A stretch of 18,884 nt of DNA, from positions 1-18,884 of the forward strand of contig JBHHYU010000063.1 in NCBI GenBank assembly GCA_046757725.1. Direction: 5' to 3'. Of this stretch, positions 8,138-16,167 are shown piece by piece. Every line of letters starts with the position of its first letter. The first letter of the stretch is position 1. This stretch comes from JBHHYU01 sp046757725. GTDB lineage: Bacteria > Desulfobacterota > Binatia > UBA9968. The notes below the pieces were generated by a model. That model did not search any database and was not told the origin of the DNA. It saw nothing but the letters and a program-made list of their open reading frames with translations. The translations under genes and the position numbers were made by a program.

Positions 8138-8899
8138 GTGAGACTGCAGGGTAAGGTAACCGTAATTACGGGAGCTGGGCACGGAATCGGGAAGGCTTAT
8201 GCTCAAAGGTTCGCCGAAGAGGGGGCTCACGTGGTCATCGCCGAACTCGATGAACGAGCAGGTAACTCGGTGGCCGCAGCGTTGCGCGACGGGGGACATT
8301 CAGCCTGGGCCCGCACCACGGATGTTCGGAATTACCGGAGCATCGAAGGCTTGGTCAGGGAGACCGTGGAACGGTTCAAGCGGATTGATGTCTTACTCAA
8401 CAACGCGGCCATCTATGTCACGGAACCACTATGGAAAGGCTTAGTGGAAGATTTACCCCTGGAAGAATGGGACCGAGTATTGGAAGTGAATCTCAAAGGA
8501 GTTTTTATGTGTTGCCGGGCGGTCATTCCGACCATGAAGGCCCAAAGGAGCGGCAAGATCATAAATATCGCATCAGGTACATTCTTTGGCGGTACCGGTA
8601 ACATGCCGCACTACACATCCTCGAAAGGCGCAGTCGTTGCCCTGACTCGGGTCATGGCCAGACAACTGGGTCCATGGAAGATCAATGTAAACTGCCTAAC
8701 TCCGGGATCGACCATGAGTGAAGAAGCGGTAACGGATAAGGTTAAGGAGCGGCGGGAATCCGGCATAAACCGGAGAGCCTTCAGTCGTATCGAATTGCCC
8801 GAGGATATCACGGGTACAGCTCTCTTCTTGGCAAGCTCAGATAGCGACTTCATGACCGGCCAGTTGCTTGTGGTAGAGGGTGGGGGAATAATGCACTAG
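8138..8899 (+). CDS. SDR family NAD(P)-dependent oxidoreductase
   Basis: A 253-residue classical short-chain dehydrogenase/reductase. The nucleotide-binding TGAGHGIG is at 11-18; VVIAELDER ends strand 2 with an acidic residue, which favours NAD over NADP; NNAAI, catalytic S146 (NIASG), Y159 and K163 (YTSSK) and the late TPGS and VEGGG segments are all present. It should oxidise or reduce an alcohol/ketone pair. The start is GTG at 8138, chosen because AGGAGG at 8125-8130 stands 7 nt upstream, overlapping the end of the preceding gene. It is the third gene of the compact operon starting at 6845. The substrate is unknown. Confidence 0.93.
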   Translation: MRLQGKVTVITGAGHGIGKAYAQRFAEEGAHVVIAELDERAGNSVAAALRDGGHSAWARTTDVRNYRSIEGLVRETVERFKRIDVLLNNAAIYVTEPLWKGLVEDLPLEEWDRVLEVNLKGVFMCCRAVIPTMKAQRSGKIINIASGTFFGGTGNMPHYTSSKGAVVALTRVMARQLGPWKINVNCLTPGSTMSEEAVTDKVKERRESGINRRAFSRIELPEDITGTALFLASSDSDFMTGQLLVVEGGGIMH

Positions 8900-8965
8900 C
8901 TATCGTATGGCACATGGCTCGGTGTCTTCCGCTAAAGGCAATTTGACCGAACTGGGGGAACAGAA

Positions 8966-10099
8966 ATGGAGACAAACGGTAATCTGCAATACGGAACGAA
9001 CAAAAAAATAAGGCAGGTTGGACGGATGGATCTTCCGGGAGGCGGCAAGATCGTTGTGGAGAATGGCTATGCCTATGTCGGCCACATGGATCCTCCTTTT
9101 GGAACTTCCATCATCGATGTACGAGACCCGAAGCATCCCCACCTGATCGCACAACTTGAAGTGCCACCGGGAATTCACTCTCATAAGGTAACCGTCAGTG
9201 GGGATATAATGCTCGTTAACTATGAGAGGTATAGGAGAAGCCAAGAAGGGCAGGGGGGACTGAAAGTCTTTGATATTTCTGGTCGGACCACACCTCGGGA
9301 GATCGCCTTTTTCAAGGCCGCAGGTAGAGGCGTTCACCGTTTTACCTCCGACGAGAGGTATGCCTACTTCTCTCCAGTGATGGAGGGATACCTGGGTAAT
9401 ATCGTCATGATCCTGGATCTGAAAAGCCCCAACCGGCCAGAGCAGGTGGGGCGCTGGTGGCTGCCGGGACAATGGATCGACGGTGGCGAAACGCCGACGT
9501 GGGAGGGGCCGATTCATCGTTGCCATCACCCAATCAGAAGAGGGAATCGACTGTATACGAGTTACTGGCACGGGGGCTTCGTCATCCTGGATATTTCCGA
9601 CATGAGCAAACCCACGATGGTGAGTCATTTAGATTGGAGCCCGCCTTATCCAAGTCCAACTCACACAACACTGCCCATGCCGGGAAAGCTCATGGGTCGG
9701 GATATTCTGGTAGTGACGGACGAGGAAGCTCAGAAACTCACTCCAAAACCATCGGCGTTCCTTTGGGTCGTGGATATCACCGACGAGACTCGTCCGGTAC
9801 CTATCTCGACTTTTATGGTTCCCCAGGATAAGGAATTGGTTGAAGGTGAGCGCTTTGGTGCCCATCAGCCGGCGGAACAGGTCTACGACAACATTCTTTA
9901 CGTTACTTGGTTTGCCGGGGGCCTGCGTGCTATAGACGTTTCCAACCCGTACCAGCCGGAAGAAGTGGGTTATTACATGCCTTTCCCAGGCAAGGGCCAG
10001 AAGATCGTCCAGAGCAATGATATCTTTCGTCGTGACGATAATCTGCTTTTTCTCATCGACCGCTTAGATGGCCTGGAGGTACTGGAGAGCGAGCTATAG
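8966..10099 (+). CDS. LVIVD-repeat beta-propeller protein with channel histidines
   Basis: A 377-residue protein built of about seven repeats of the LVIVD type, each running roughly H-[KR]-x..YxxxYW..GGLxVxDISxPxxP. Blade starts are near residues 26, 70, 122, 182, 231, 298 and 346. Closing strands include SIIDVRDP, LKVFDIS, MILDLKSP, VILDISDMSKP, LWVVDITD and LRAIDVSNP. Five blades open with histidine: HSH (71, 73), H124, H184 with H187/H188, H233 and H300. That is what a metal centre in the propeller channel would look like; seven-bladed Cu enzymes such as N2O reductase and methanethiol oxidase bind metal through such histidines. No signal peptide is seen, so it is probably cytoplasmic. The start ATG at 8966 follows GGGGGAA. 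It lies 66 nt after the SDR gene and 90 nt before the aldo/keto reductase. The biochemical role of this family is not established. Confidence 0.85.
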   Translation: METNGNLQYGTNKKIRQVGRMDLPGGGKIVVENGYAYVGHMDPPFGTSIIDVRDPKHPHLIAQLEVPPGIHSHKVTVSGDIMLVNYERYRRSQEGQGGLKVFDISGRTTPREIAFFKAAGRGVHRFTSDERYAYFSPVMEGYLGNIVMILDLKSPNRPEQVGRWWLPGQWIDGGETPTWEGPIHRCHHPIRRGNRLYTSYWHGGFVILDISDMSKPTMVSHLDWSPPYPSPTHTTLPMPGKLMGRDILVVTDEEAQKLTPKPSAFLWVVDITDETRPVPISTFMVPQDKELVEGERFGAHQPAEQVYDNILYVTWFAGGLRAIDVSNPYQPEEVGYYMPFPGKGQKIVQSNDIFRRDDNLLFLIDRLDGLEVLESEL

Positions 10100-10189
10100 A
10101 TTGTGCAGGGGGCGCAAATCATCATCCACCCGCGGCTCGGTTATGCGAGGTCATGTGTGGGGTCATTTGTCTAAAAGGACGGCTGAGGA

Positions 10190-11086
10190 ATGGAAAGACG
10201 TCAGTTAGGCAGGACCGACATGAAAGTCAGCGTGCTCGGTTTCGGCGGTTCGGAGATCGGGTATCAGAACGCGACCGAGAAGACGGTATCAAGATTATTA
10301 AACCAGGCATTGGATGCAGGGCTTAATGTCATTGATACTGCCGAATGCTACCTAAAGAGCGAGGAATTGATTGGGCAGACCATAGCCTTTCGGCGTAAGG
10401 ACTACTATCTTTTCACTAAGTGTGGGCATCCTAAGAGGTGGGGGCTGGAGGATTGGAGGCCATCGTCGATACTTCAGAGCATGGAGCGAAGCTTGAGCCG
10501 CTTGCGAACCGATTATGTGGACTTGATCCAATTGCATAGTTGTTCGGAGGCTGAACTGAGAAACGGATTTGCTATTGAGGCCTTGCAGGAGGCGCGCGCT
10601 CGAGGGTACACACGCTACATTGGTTACAGCGGGGACGACCCCGCTGCACGGTATGCCATCGAGTGTGGTCAGTTCGATACCTTACAAACTTCCGTTAACA
10701 TTGCGGACCAAGGAGCGCTTGACGTGACCTTGCCCCTTGCGAGTGAACGCAACGTTGGCGTTATTGCAAAGCGTCCTCTCGCCAACGTGGCTTGGCGGAC
10801 AGGCCGGATGCCGACGGATCCTTATCATCATGTATACTGGGAGCGGTTGCGAAAGCTGAACTATGACTTCCTCCACCACAAACTCAAAGAGGCCGTTGCG
10901 ACAGCCCTACGGTTTACACTCAGTGTTCCTGGCGTGCAGACTGTCATTGTTGGAACCACCAAGCCAGGGAGGTGGAGTGAAAACGCTGCGTTACTGGAGG
11001 CGGGATTGCTGTCTTCGGAAGAGATTAAAAGTATTCGTGGGCGCTGGCGTGAAGCCGCTGAACCAACCTGGATGGGCCAAAGATAA
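10190..11086 (+). CDS. aldo/keto reductase
   Basis: A 298-residue member of the aldo/keto reductase TIM-barrel family, reducing carbonyls with NADPH in the cytoplasm. The N-terminus RRQLGRTDMKVSVLGFGG is typical. The catalytic tetrad is complete: D49 (VIDTAECY), Y54, K77 (FTKCG) and H116 (DLIQLHS). The C-terminal cofactor-binding part, PGVQTVIVGTTKPGRWSENA, is also recognisable. The start ATG at 10190 has AAAAGGA about 11 nt upstream. It follows the propeller gene by 90 nt and precedes the amidohydrolase by 25 nt, so co-transcription with the latter is likely. The substrate cannot be told. Confidence 0.92.
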   Translation: MERRQLGRTDMKVSVLGFGGSEIGYQNATEKTVSRLLNQALDAGLNVIDTAECYLKSEELIGQTIAFRRKDYYLFTKCGHPKRWGLEDWRPSSILQSMERSLSRLRTDYVDLIQLHSCSEAELRNGFAIEALQEARARGYTRYIGYSGDDPAARYAIECGQFDTLQTSVNIADQGALDVTLPLASERNVGVIAKRPLANVAWRTGRMPTDPYHHVYWERLRKLNYDFLHHKLKEAVATALRFTLSVPGVQTVIVGTTKPGRWSENAALLEAGLLSSEEIKSIRGRWREAAEPTWMGQR

Positions 11087-11111
11087 GTTAGTCCATTGAA
11101 GAGACAGCCTG

Positions 11112-12299
11112 ATGACGAAAACCGATTCGACATGGTCCGATGAAGTGCGCTCCCGGAAGGATAGCCTCATAGCATTGCGGCGGGATTTTCATTGCTATCC
11201 CGAGCTGAGCTTTCAGGAACATCGGACCGCGGAAATCATCGCGACGCGGTTGCATGGGGCCGGGTTGGAGGTGAGGACCGGTGTCAGTCAGACAGGAGTG
11301 GTGGTGGTCCTCCATGGGGACAGGCCAGGGCGTACCATCGCTTGGCGTGCGGATATTGATGCCCTGCCGGTGACAGAGGCGGTTGATGTTCCCTTTGCAT
11401 CACGTACGCCCGGCGTGATGCATGCGTGTGGACATGACGGGCATACGGCCATTGCTCTAACACTGGCGGAAATCCTAGCTGCCCGGCGTGCCCAAGTCTG
11501 TGGTACAGCTGTCTTCATTTTCCAACCGGCTGAAGAAGTCGGCAGGGGGGCACGACCAATGATCGAAGCCGGTGTGTTGGACAATCCAAGGGTGGACGAG
11601 GTCTATGGGATGCATCTGACCACCCGCTTGCCGGTGGGCCAGGTGGTTGTGCGTTCTGGTGCCCTTATGGCTTCAACAGACGGCTTCGAGGTAGAGATCC
11701 AGGGAAAAGGTGGGCATGGCGCCTTTCCTTATCAGGCGATCGATCCTATCACCGTGGCGGCTAATATTCTGCTCGGTATGCAAAACCTTGTGTCCAAGGA
11801 AATCAAGGCGCAGGAACCTGCTGTCCTCACCGTTGGGCAAATCACCGCGGGTACCCAGGACAACATTATTCCCACTACGGCAATGATGCGTGGGACCCTT
11901 CGTACTTTCAATCCAGGTGTACGGACGCAGGTCATGGAACGTCTGGGAAACTTTGCCAGCCATCTGGCCCGCGCTTACCGGGCTGAGGCGGCGCTGTCGT
12001 TCCGGGGAATGGAGATTCCCGCTGTGGTCAATCATCCTCGAGTGACTGCTTTTGTGCGTCAATGCGCAGTGGACGTACTGGGGAGCAGAGCTTTGGTTGA
12101 CGGCGAGCTCGTGATGGGTGGCGACGATATGAGTCGGTTCTTGCAGGAAAGACCAGGCTGTTATTTTCTGGTGGGGGTCGCACCGTCGAGTAGGCCTCCG
12201 AAACCCCATCATGCGCCGGAATTCGAGATGAATGAAGAGGGCTTGCACGTAGGGCTGCAGGTGGCACTGCAGGTGGTGCTCGGTGCCTTGCAAGGCTAA
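11112..12299 (+). CDS. M20 family amidohydrolase / metallopeptidase
   Basis: A 395-residue M20D-type amidohydrolase of the hippurate / N-acyl-amino-acid hydrolase group, cleaving an amide bond with a di-metal centre. Visible residues are LRRDFHCYPELSFQE, the WRADIDALPVTE segment, GVMHACGHDGHTA (C106, H108), QPAEEVGRGA (E141/E142), GMHLT (H168), the dimerisation-domain GKGGHGAFP, and the late ligand in KPHHAPEFEM (H366/H367). Its length is normal. The ATG at 11112 has no strong Shine-Dalgarno; coupling to the aldo/keto reductase 25 nt upstream may help. The last codons contain a tandem CTGCAGGTGG duplication, and the 3' end overlaps the left arm of an 11-bp inverted repeat. Confidence 0.93.
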   Translation: MTKTDSTWSDEVRSRKDSLIALRRDFHCYPELSFQEHRTAEIIATRLHGAGLEVRTGVSQTGVVVVLHGDRPGRTIAWRADIDALPVTEAVDVPFASRTPGVMHACGHDGHTAIALTLAEILAARRAQVCGTAVFIFQPAEEVGRGARPMIEAGVLDNPRVDEVYGMHLTTRLPVGQVVVRSGALMASTDGFEVEIQGKGGHGAFPYQAIDPITVAANILLGMQNLVSKEIKAQEPAVLTVGQITAGTQDNIIPTTAMMRGTLRTFNPGVRTQVMERLGNFASHLARAYRAEAALSFRGMEIPAVVNHPRVTAFVRQCAVDVLGSRALVDGELVMGGDDMSRFLQERPGCYFLVGVAPSSRPPKPHHAPEFEMNEEGLHVGLQVALQVVLGALQG

Positions 12300-12330
12300 T
12301 CACCTCTATCCACACAGACCCTTGCAAGGC
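12285..12330. repeat. 11-bp inverted repeat of self-palindromic arms
   Basis: GCCTTGCAAGG at 12285-12295 and CCTTGCAAGGC at 12320-12330 are exact reverse complements with 24 nt between them. Each arm is itself palindromic, so the element is also a 34-nt-offset direct repeat. It covers the last four codons of the amidohydrolase and the start of the gap, with AAAAAG after the right arm. It may form a 3'-end RNA hairpin or be a two-site operator for the DUF1989 gene downstream. Confidence 0.55.
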
Positions 12331-12373
12331 AAAAAGAATCATTTGAAGCTGTTTCTATTGGCGATGAAGAGGA

Positions 12374-12403
12374 TTGACATTTTTGATTCCATAATGGCAT
12401 ATC
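12374..12403 (+). promoter_or_regulatory. candidate sigma-70-type promoter before the DUF1989 gene
   Basis: A perfect TTGACA lies at 12374-12379, with a weak -10 (CATATC, 12398-12403) at 18-nt spacing, in an AT-rich stretch 37 nt before the ATG of the DUF1989 gene. Only the -35 is convincing. Together with the 140-nt gap, it suggests that the DUF1989 gene can be transcribed on its own. Confidence 0.35.
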
Positions 12404-12439
12404 TCTTGCTTCATAAACCTAAAAACAAAAGGGGCTCCT

Positions 12440-13078
12440 ATGGCGACATTGAAAAACGAATGGATACCAAAAAATTCTGGTGGGGCGTTTGCTGTTAAGA
12501 AGGGACAAAGGATACGTGTTGCAGGTCGCACCGTAGTGGATTTTGTTGCGTTTAACCTTAACGACCTCAGGGAAAGGTTTGATCAAGCAAGGACAAAAAG
12601 CAATCAGGTGAAGATTTTTATCAGCCGCGGGGATCAGCTCATTTCCAAGCTCAACAATCCGATGCTAAGCATAGTCGAAGATACCTTTAAAGAGGGTAGA
12701 CATGATTTGCAGAAGGGGATGTGCAGCAGAAAGCGTTTTGAGCTGGTTGCGAAAGGGCTGGCACGCCGGAAATTCGTGGAAGGGGATGACTTAAATCCAA
12801 AGGCTCCGGAGGATATTCCTGATCACGGATGTTGGGAGAACCTGATCGAGGCTTTGAAACCCTGGGACATTCCGCCGGAAGATATCCCGAGCCCTTTCAA
12901 TATTTTTCAGACAATGCGAATCGATCCGAATACAGGTGAAATGTTCGATACCCTCATTCGCCCGGAGAAAGAGGCATGGGTTGACTTTAAAGCTGAAATG
13001 GACTGCCTCGTTGCTGTGAGCGCCTGTCCTCAGTCAGGAAGAGGTGAGGCGATCAGGGTCGAGGTGTTCGATAGCTAG
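12440..13078 (+). CDS. DUF1989 (urea carboxylase-associated type) family protein
   Basis: A 212-residue DUF1989 protein. Recognisable stretches are the N-terminal cupin-like GGAFAVKKGQRIRVAG with VVDFVAFN (31-39), the HDLQKGMCSRKRF block (H88, C95), HGCWENLIEAL (C131), PSPFNIFQTMRIDPNTG and the C-terminal EMDCLVAVSACPQ (C189, C196). Relatives are encoded beside urea carboxylase and in amine/urea utilisation clusters, and some structures carry zinc; H88, C95 and C131 are plausible ligands here. The function is not established. The start ATG at 12440 has AAAAGGGG about 6 nt upstream. By eye the first half is AT-richer (about 40-50% GC in sampled lines) than the amidohydrolase before it (near 58% in a sampled line), which may mean separate acquisition. 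Confidence 0.82.
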   Translation: MATLKNEWIPKNSGGAFAVKKGQRIRVAGRTVVDFVAFNLNDLRERFDQARTKSNQVKIFISRGDQLISKLNNPMLSIVEDTFKEGRHDLQKGMCSRKRFELVAKGLARRKFVEGDDLNPKAPEDIPDHGCWENLIEALKPWDIPPEDIPSPFNIFQTMRIDPNTGEMFDTLIRPEKEAWVDFKAEMDCLVAVSACPQSGRGEAIRVEVFDS

Positions 13079-13116
13079 CTTGAAGATACCCACGTTGCTC
13101 AAGAGATCAACTGTTT

Positions 13117-13444
13117 TTATCCCCACGGACCCAGGTAAGGCTCTCCCTGGTAGGTATCCGACATCGGTTCCAGCTCTGCCGGCCAGTCTCCGCTGGAGGG
13201 TTTTCTCCTGGCCCGCTCGGGCCTAGGTGTTGAGGTCGCCAAACCATGCGATCTGCGTCTAGTCTTTGGCCCGGCTTGAGAGGTCACGCCTGCCGGATAT
13301 CCGGAACCCTAGGTTTTCCTTGTACAAGCGAACCCCTTCTTCCATGTTCATTAAATTGAATCCAAAGTGGCCGAGACGGCGTATTTTAAACGGTTGGTCC
13401 AGAAGAATTCCTCCGACATTGAATTTTCCTTTTGTTGAGGCCAT
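13117..13444 (-). pseudogene. decayed VOC / extradiol dioxygenase-like gene
   Basis: The intact N-terminal part runs from an ATG at 13444 (GGAGG 9 nt upstream) to a stop at 13259, about 61 residues. It reads like the start of a two-domain VOC protein of the extradiol dioxygenase group: IRRLGHFGFNLMNMEEGVRLY, then ENLGFRISGRRDL, where the first domain breaks off. In another minus-strand frame, 13188-13117 encodes DWPAELEPMSDTYQGEPYL and then GPWG before a stop, which resembles a C-terminal tail of such proteins. Between them nothing VOC-like is seen. The simplest reading is a gene that lost its middle (about 200 residues if it was a two-domain member) plus a frame change. A longer open frame upstream of 13444 exists but does not look coding. 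The tail assignment is my inference; the truncation is clear. Confidence 0.65.
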
Positions 13445-13566
13445 CAAAATATACCTCCCATCTCGTTTGGGCTGGATACATCCATACGATCTTTTTCCCG
13501 GCCAACAACAAAACTCGCCCAAGGATTTATCTTTGAAGGTAGTACCATCACTGGGTCTATCACGGG

Positions 13567-16167
13567 TTAGCTCTCGGTCCGGAGCACCTCCCGGGCTGGA
13601 CGATTATAAATACCTTGGCTTCCCAGGATCCCGGCCAGGATGGTAACCCCTGTGACGAGGATCAGTGCCATCACAGGCATCAACAATGGGGGCACAAAGA
13701 TTGTTGCGAAATAGTAATAGGCCAGGACCCAAATGGCCATTAAAGCGAGAATGATTCCGGAAGCAGCGGCGCACCCTCCTAGAAACAGATACTCAATAGC
13801 GATAATTTTTACGATCTTTTTGCGGGGGGCACCCAGTGTTCTCAAAAGGGAGCTCTCTTTCAGGCGCTGGGATCGGCTGGTAAGAACCGTCCCGGCAAGC
13901 ACCAGCAAACCGGTCAGGATGCTGAACGAAGCGATAAATCGTATTACGAAGGAAACCTTACTCAGAATGGCATCGACCGTATTCATGATGAGCGTCAGGT
14001 CAATCGTGGAGACATTTGGAAATTTTTCTACAACCATACGCTGCAGCGTCGCGGAAATTTTGGCTGTAGGAACTCGTGTTACCAGGACATAGAACTGCGG
14101 GGCCTTTTCCAGGACTCCAGTCGGAAAAACAACAAAGAAATTGGGTTGTACACGTTGCCAATCCACTTTACGAATACTGGAAACTACGGTCGTAACCGGC
14201 ACTCCCTGGATATCAAAGACCAGCTTATCACCGAGGGTGACCTCTAGACGTTCCGCCAGCCCCTTTTCCAGGGAGACCGGGACTGTCTCTGAGGTGATCA
14301 ATTCGGATCGGCGGACCGCATTGCCCTGCCACCTGCCTGCCGTGATCATCTCCGTGTCTATAAGGTGGTCCCGATAGGTTGACCGGTATTCTCTTCGAAG
14401 TGCCCATTTCGGGATTTTTGATTTTGGGTCGGCTCGAATTGTCTCGGTCGGCTTTCCGTTGACGGTAGCCAACCGCATGGTGACGACAGGTACCTCCTGG
14501 TATAGACGTAGACCCAAAGAGGTAAGGAGGTCGGAAAGAGCCACCCGCTGGTCCGGTTGAACATCGAACAGCACCATATTGGGCTCATGGGCTTTACTCG
14601 TCAGAGACACCTGCTCCAGCAACATCTTCTGGCTTAAATAGAGGATCAAGATCAGAAAAGTACCCAGGCCCACGGAAACCATGAGTGCCAGGGTCTGGTT
14701 GCCGGGACGATGAAGATTAGCCAACCCTTGACGCCATGTATAGGGCCACGAGTCCGGACAACTGCTTTTCACAAGAGCCCTGATCAGCCTGGCCGTTACG
14801 GCTAGCAGCGCAAACACACCGAGGATCCCACCCGCAAAAGCTAGGCCTTGGGACCAATGGGCGGTATGTGCGACAGCAAACGAGCTGATAACAGCGGCAA
14901 TGAGAAGGTAAATCAGCCAGCGGAGCAAATCTCTGGATTCCGGTGCTACTCCTTCGAAAGAAGACCGTAGCGAAAGGAGGGGTGAAATTCTCCTTAAAGA
15001 TACCAGGGGGAGAAGCGCAAAGAGTATGGCTGTACCCAGTCCGATACCAATGGCCAGGAGGAGGGTTGAAAAAGAGAAAGAGACGGTGACTCTCATGGGA
15101 AGAAAATCGGTAAGAACAAGGGGCAGTAACTTCTGTATCCCCATCCCCAGGAGGGCCCCGATAAAGGATCCAACAAGCCCCATAGAGGCAGACTGGATCA
15201 AGTAAACCATAAAAGTCTGCCTCGATTCGGCCCCCAGGCATCGCAGAATAGCCACCGTATTTATTTTTTGTCTGGTGTACACCTGAATCCCGCTGGCCAC
15301 GCCAATCCCACCGAGCAACAAAGCCATAAAGCCTACCAGGTTTAGAAATCGGGAAAGGTTTTCCATGGCCCATCCGATCCTGGCTTTACGTTTCTTAACG
15401 GTGTCGACCTCTAGGTGAAACTCCGTGACGTGAGATTCTATCCTTTCAAGCAGCTTCTCCGTATCGAAGTCGTGTTCAGATTTGAAAAAGACCCTATATC
15501 TAGCCACACTGCCCGCCTGTATCAGCCGGGTCTGACCCAGGTAGGCCATAGGAATGAATATCCTGGGGCGGATCAAGGAAGCCGCCGGCGCCTCACCAGG
15601 TATTTTTTTTAGCCTCCCCACGATACGGAAACTCACAGCGCCTATTTTGACAGTGTCCCCGACGCGGGCGTCAAATTGCAGCATCAAACTGTCGTCAACC
15701 AGGGCATTGCGCCCACTGGTAAAGTCCTGAGCCGCGGCCACGGGTACCGTCTCAAGAACGCCGTAGTATGGAAAGGTTCCCCGCAAGGCTCGGATCCGTG
15801 CCAGCCGTATCCCCTTGTTTCTGGGAAAATAGACCATCGATGCAAAGCTGATCTGATGTGACTGCTCACCGCCGATAGAGCTGATCAGCTCTTCTGCTTT
15901 CTCGGAGAAGGGTTGCCGACTCTTTATAACTAGATCCGCTCCCAGTAACGTCTTTGCCTGAAACTGAATAGCGTCTTCGAGATTTTCTCTAAAGGAGGTA
16001 ATGGCTACGAGAGCCGCAATCCCAAAGAGTCCGGAAGCCATGGCAGAGAGAAGTTTTGTTCGGCTGGCACGACTATCGCGCCAGGCCATCTTCCAAACCC
16101 AGCTGGTAAAAATGGAGGTACCGGATCTCATGGTGCGGACGGTTTCTTTAGATAAAGACCTTCGCAT
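13567..16167 (-). CDS. ybbP: ABC transporter permease, YbbP type (duplicated FtsX)
   Basis: An inner-membrane permease of about 866 residues with two FtsX-type modules, the architecture of E. coli YbbP. An N-terminal TM (LLSAMASGLFGIAALVAITSF) is followed by a periplasmic MacB-like domain (about 65-255), three TMs with the GGIGVASGIQVYTRQK loop, a central membrane block, a second periplasmic domain, and three final TMs preceded by RLKESSLLRTLGAPRKKIVK, the coupling-helix region. It should work with the adjacent ATPase, probably in export or lipid-related periplasmic traffic as predicted for YbbAP. The ATG at 16167 overlaps the ATPase stop by 20 nt; ATG 16131 would give no overlap, and a longer frame reaches 16245. 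None has a good Shine-Dalgarno, so the start is uncertain by up to 38 residues. Confidence 0.9.
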   Translation of the reverse strand: MRRSLSKETVRTMRSGTSIFTSWVWKMAWRDSRASRTKLLSAMASGLFGIAALVAITSFRENLEDAIQFQAKTLLGADLVIKSRQPFSEKAEELISSIGGEQSHQISFASMVYFPRNKGIRLARIRALRGTFPYYGVLETVPVAAAQDFTSGRNALVDDSLMLQFDARVGDTVKIGAVSFRIVGRLKKIPGEAPAASLIRPRIFIPMAYLGQTRLIQAGSVARYRVFFKSEHDFDTEKLLERIESHVTEFHLEVDTVKKRKARIGWAMENLSRFLNLVGFMALLLGGIGVASGIQVYTRQKINTVAILRCLGAESRQTFMVYLIQSASMGLVGSFIGALLGMGIQKLLPLVLTDFLPMRVTVSFSFSTLLLAIGIGLGTAILFALLPLVSLRRISPLLSLRSSFEGVAPESRDLLRWLIYLLIAAVISSFAVAHTAHWSQGLAFAGGILGVFALLAVTARLIRALVKSSCPDSWPYTWRQGLANLHRPGNQTLALMVSVGLGTFLILILYLSQKMLLEQVSLTSKAHEPNMVLFDVQPDQRVALSDLLTSLGLRLYQEVPVVTMRLATVNGKPTETIRADPKSKIPKWALRREYRSTYRDHLIDTEMITAGRWQGNAVRRSELITSETVPVSLEKGLAERLEVTLGDKLVFDIQGVPVTTVVSSIRKVDWQRVQPNFFVVFPTGVLEKAPQFYVLVTRVPTAKISATLQRMVVEKFPNVSTIDLTLIMNTVDAILSKVSFVIRFIASFSILTGLLVLAGTVLTSRSQRLKESSLLRTLGAPRKKIVKIIAIEYLFLGGCAAASGIILALMAIWVLAYYYFATIFVPPLLMPVMALILVTGVTILAGILGSQGIYNRPAREVLRTES

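Noticed and set aside
745..13078. A purine/ureide degradation pathway (xanthine dehydrogenase-type subunit, PuuE-like deacetylase, M20 amidohydrolase, DUF1989).
   Set aside because: The genes are far apart and interrupted by an opposing MFS gene; the M20 protein looks like the hippurate/N-acyl-amino-acid group rather than allantoate amidohydrolase; the molybdenum subunit lacks partners. The pattern is suggestive only.
13266..13646. A 126-codon plus-strand open frame over the VOC remnant and the permease end.
   Set aside because: It lies opposite recognisable minus-strand coding sequence and shows no family features.
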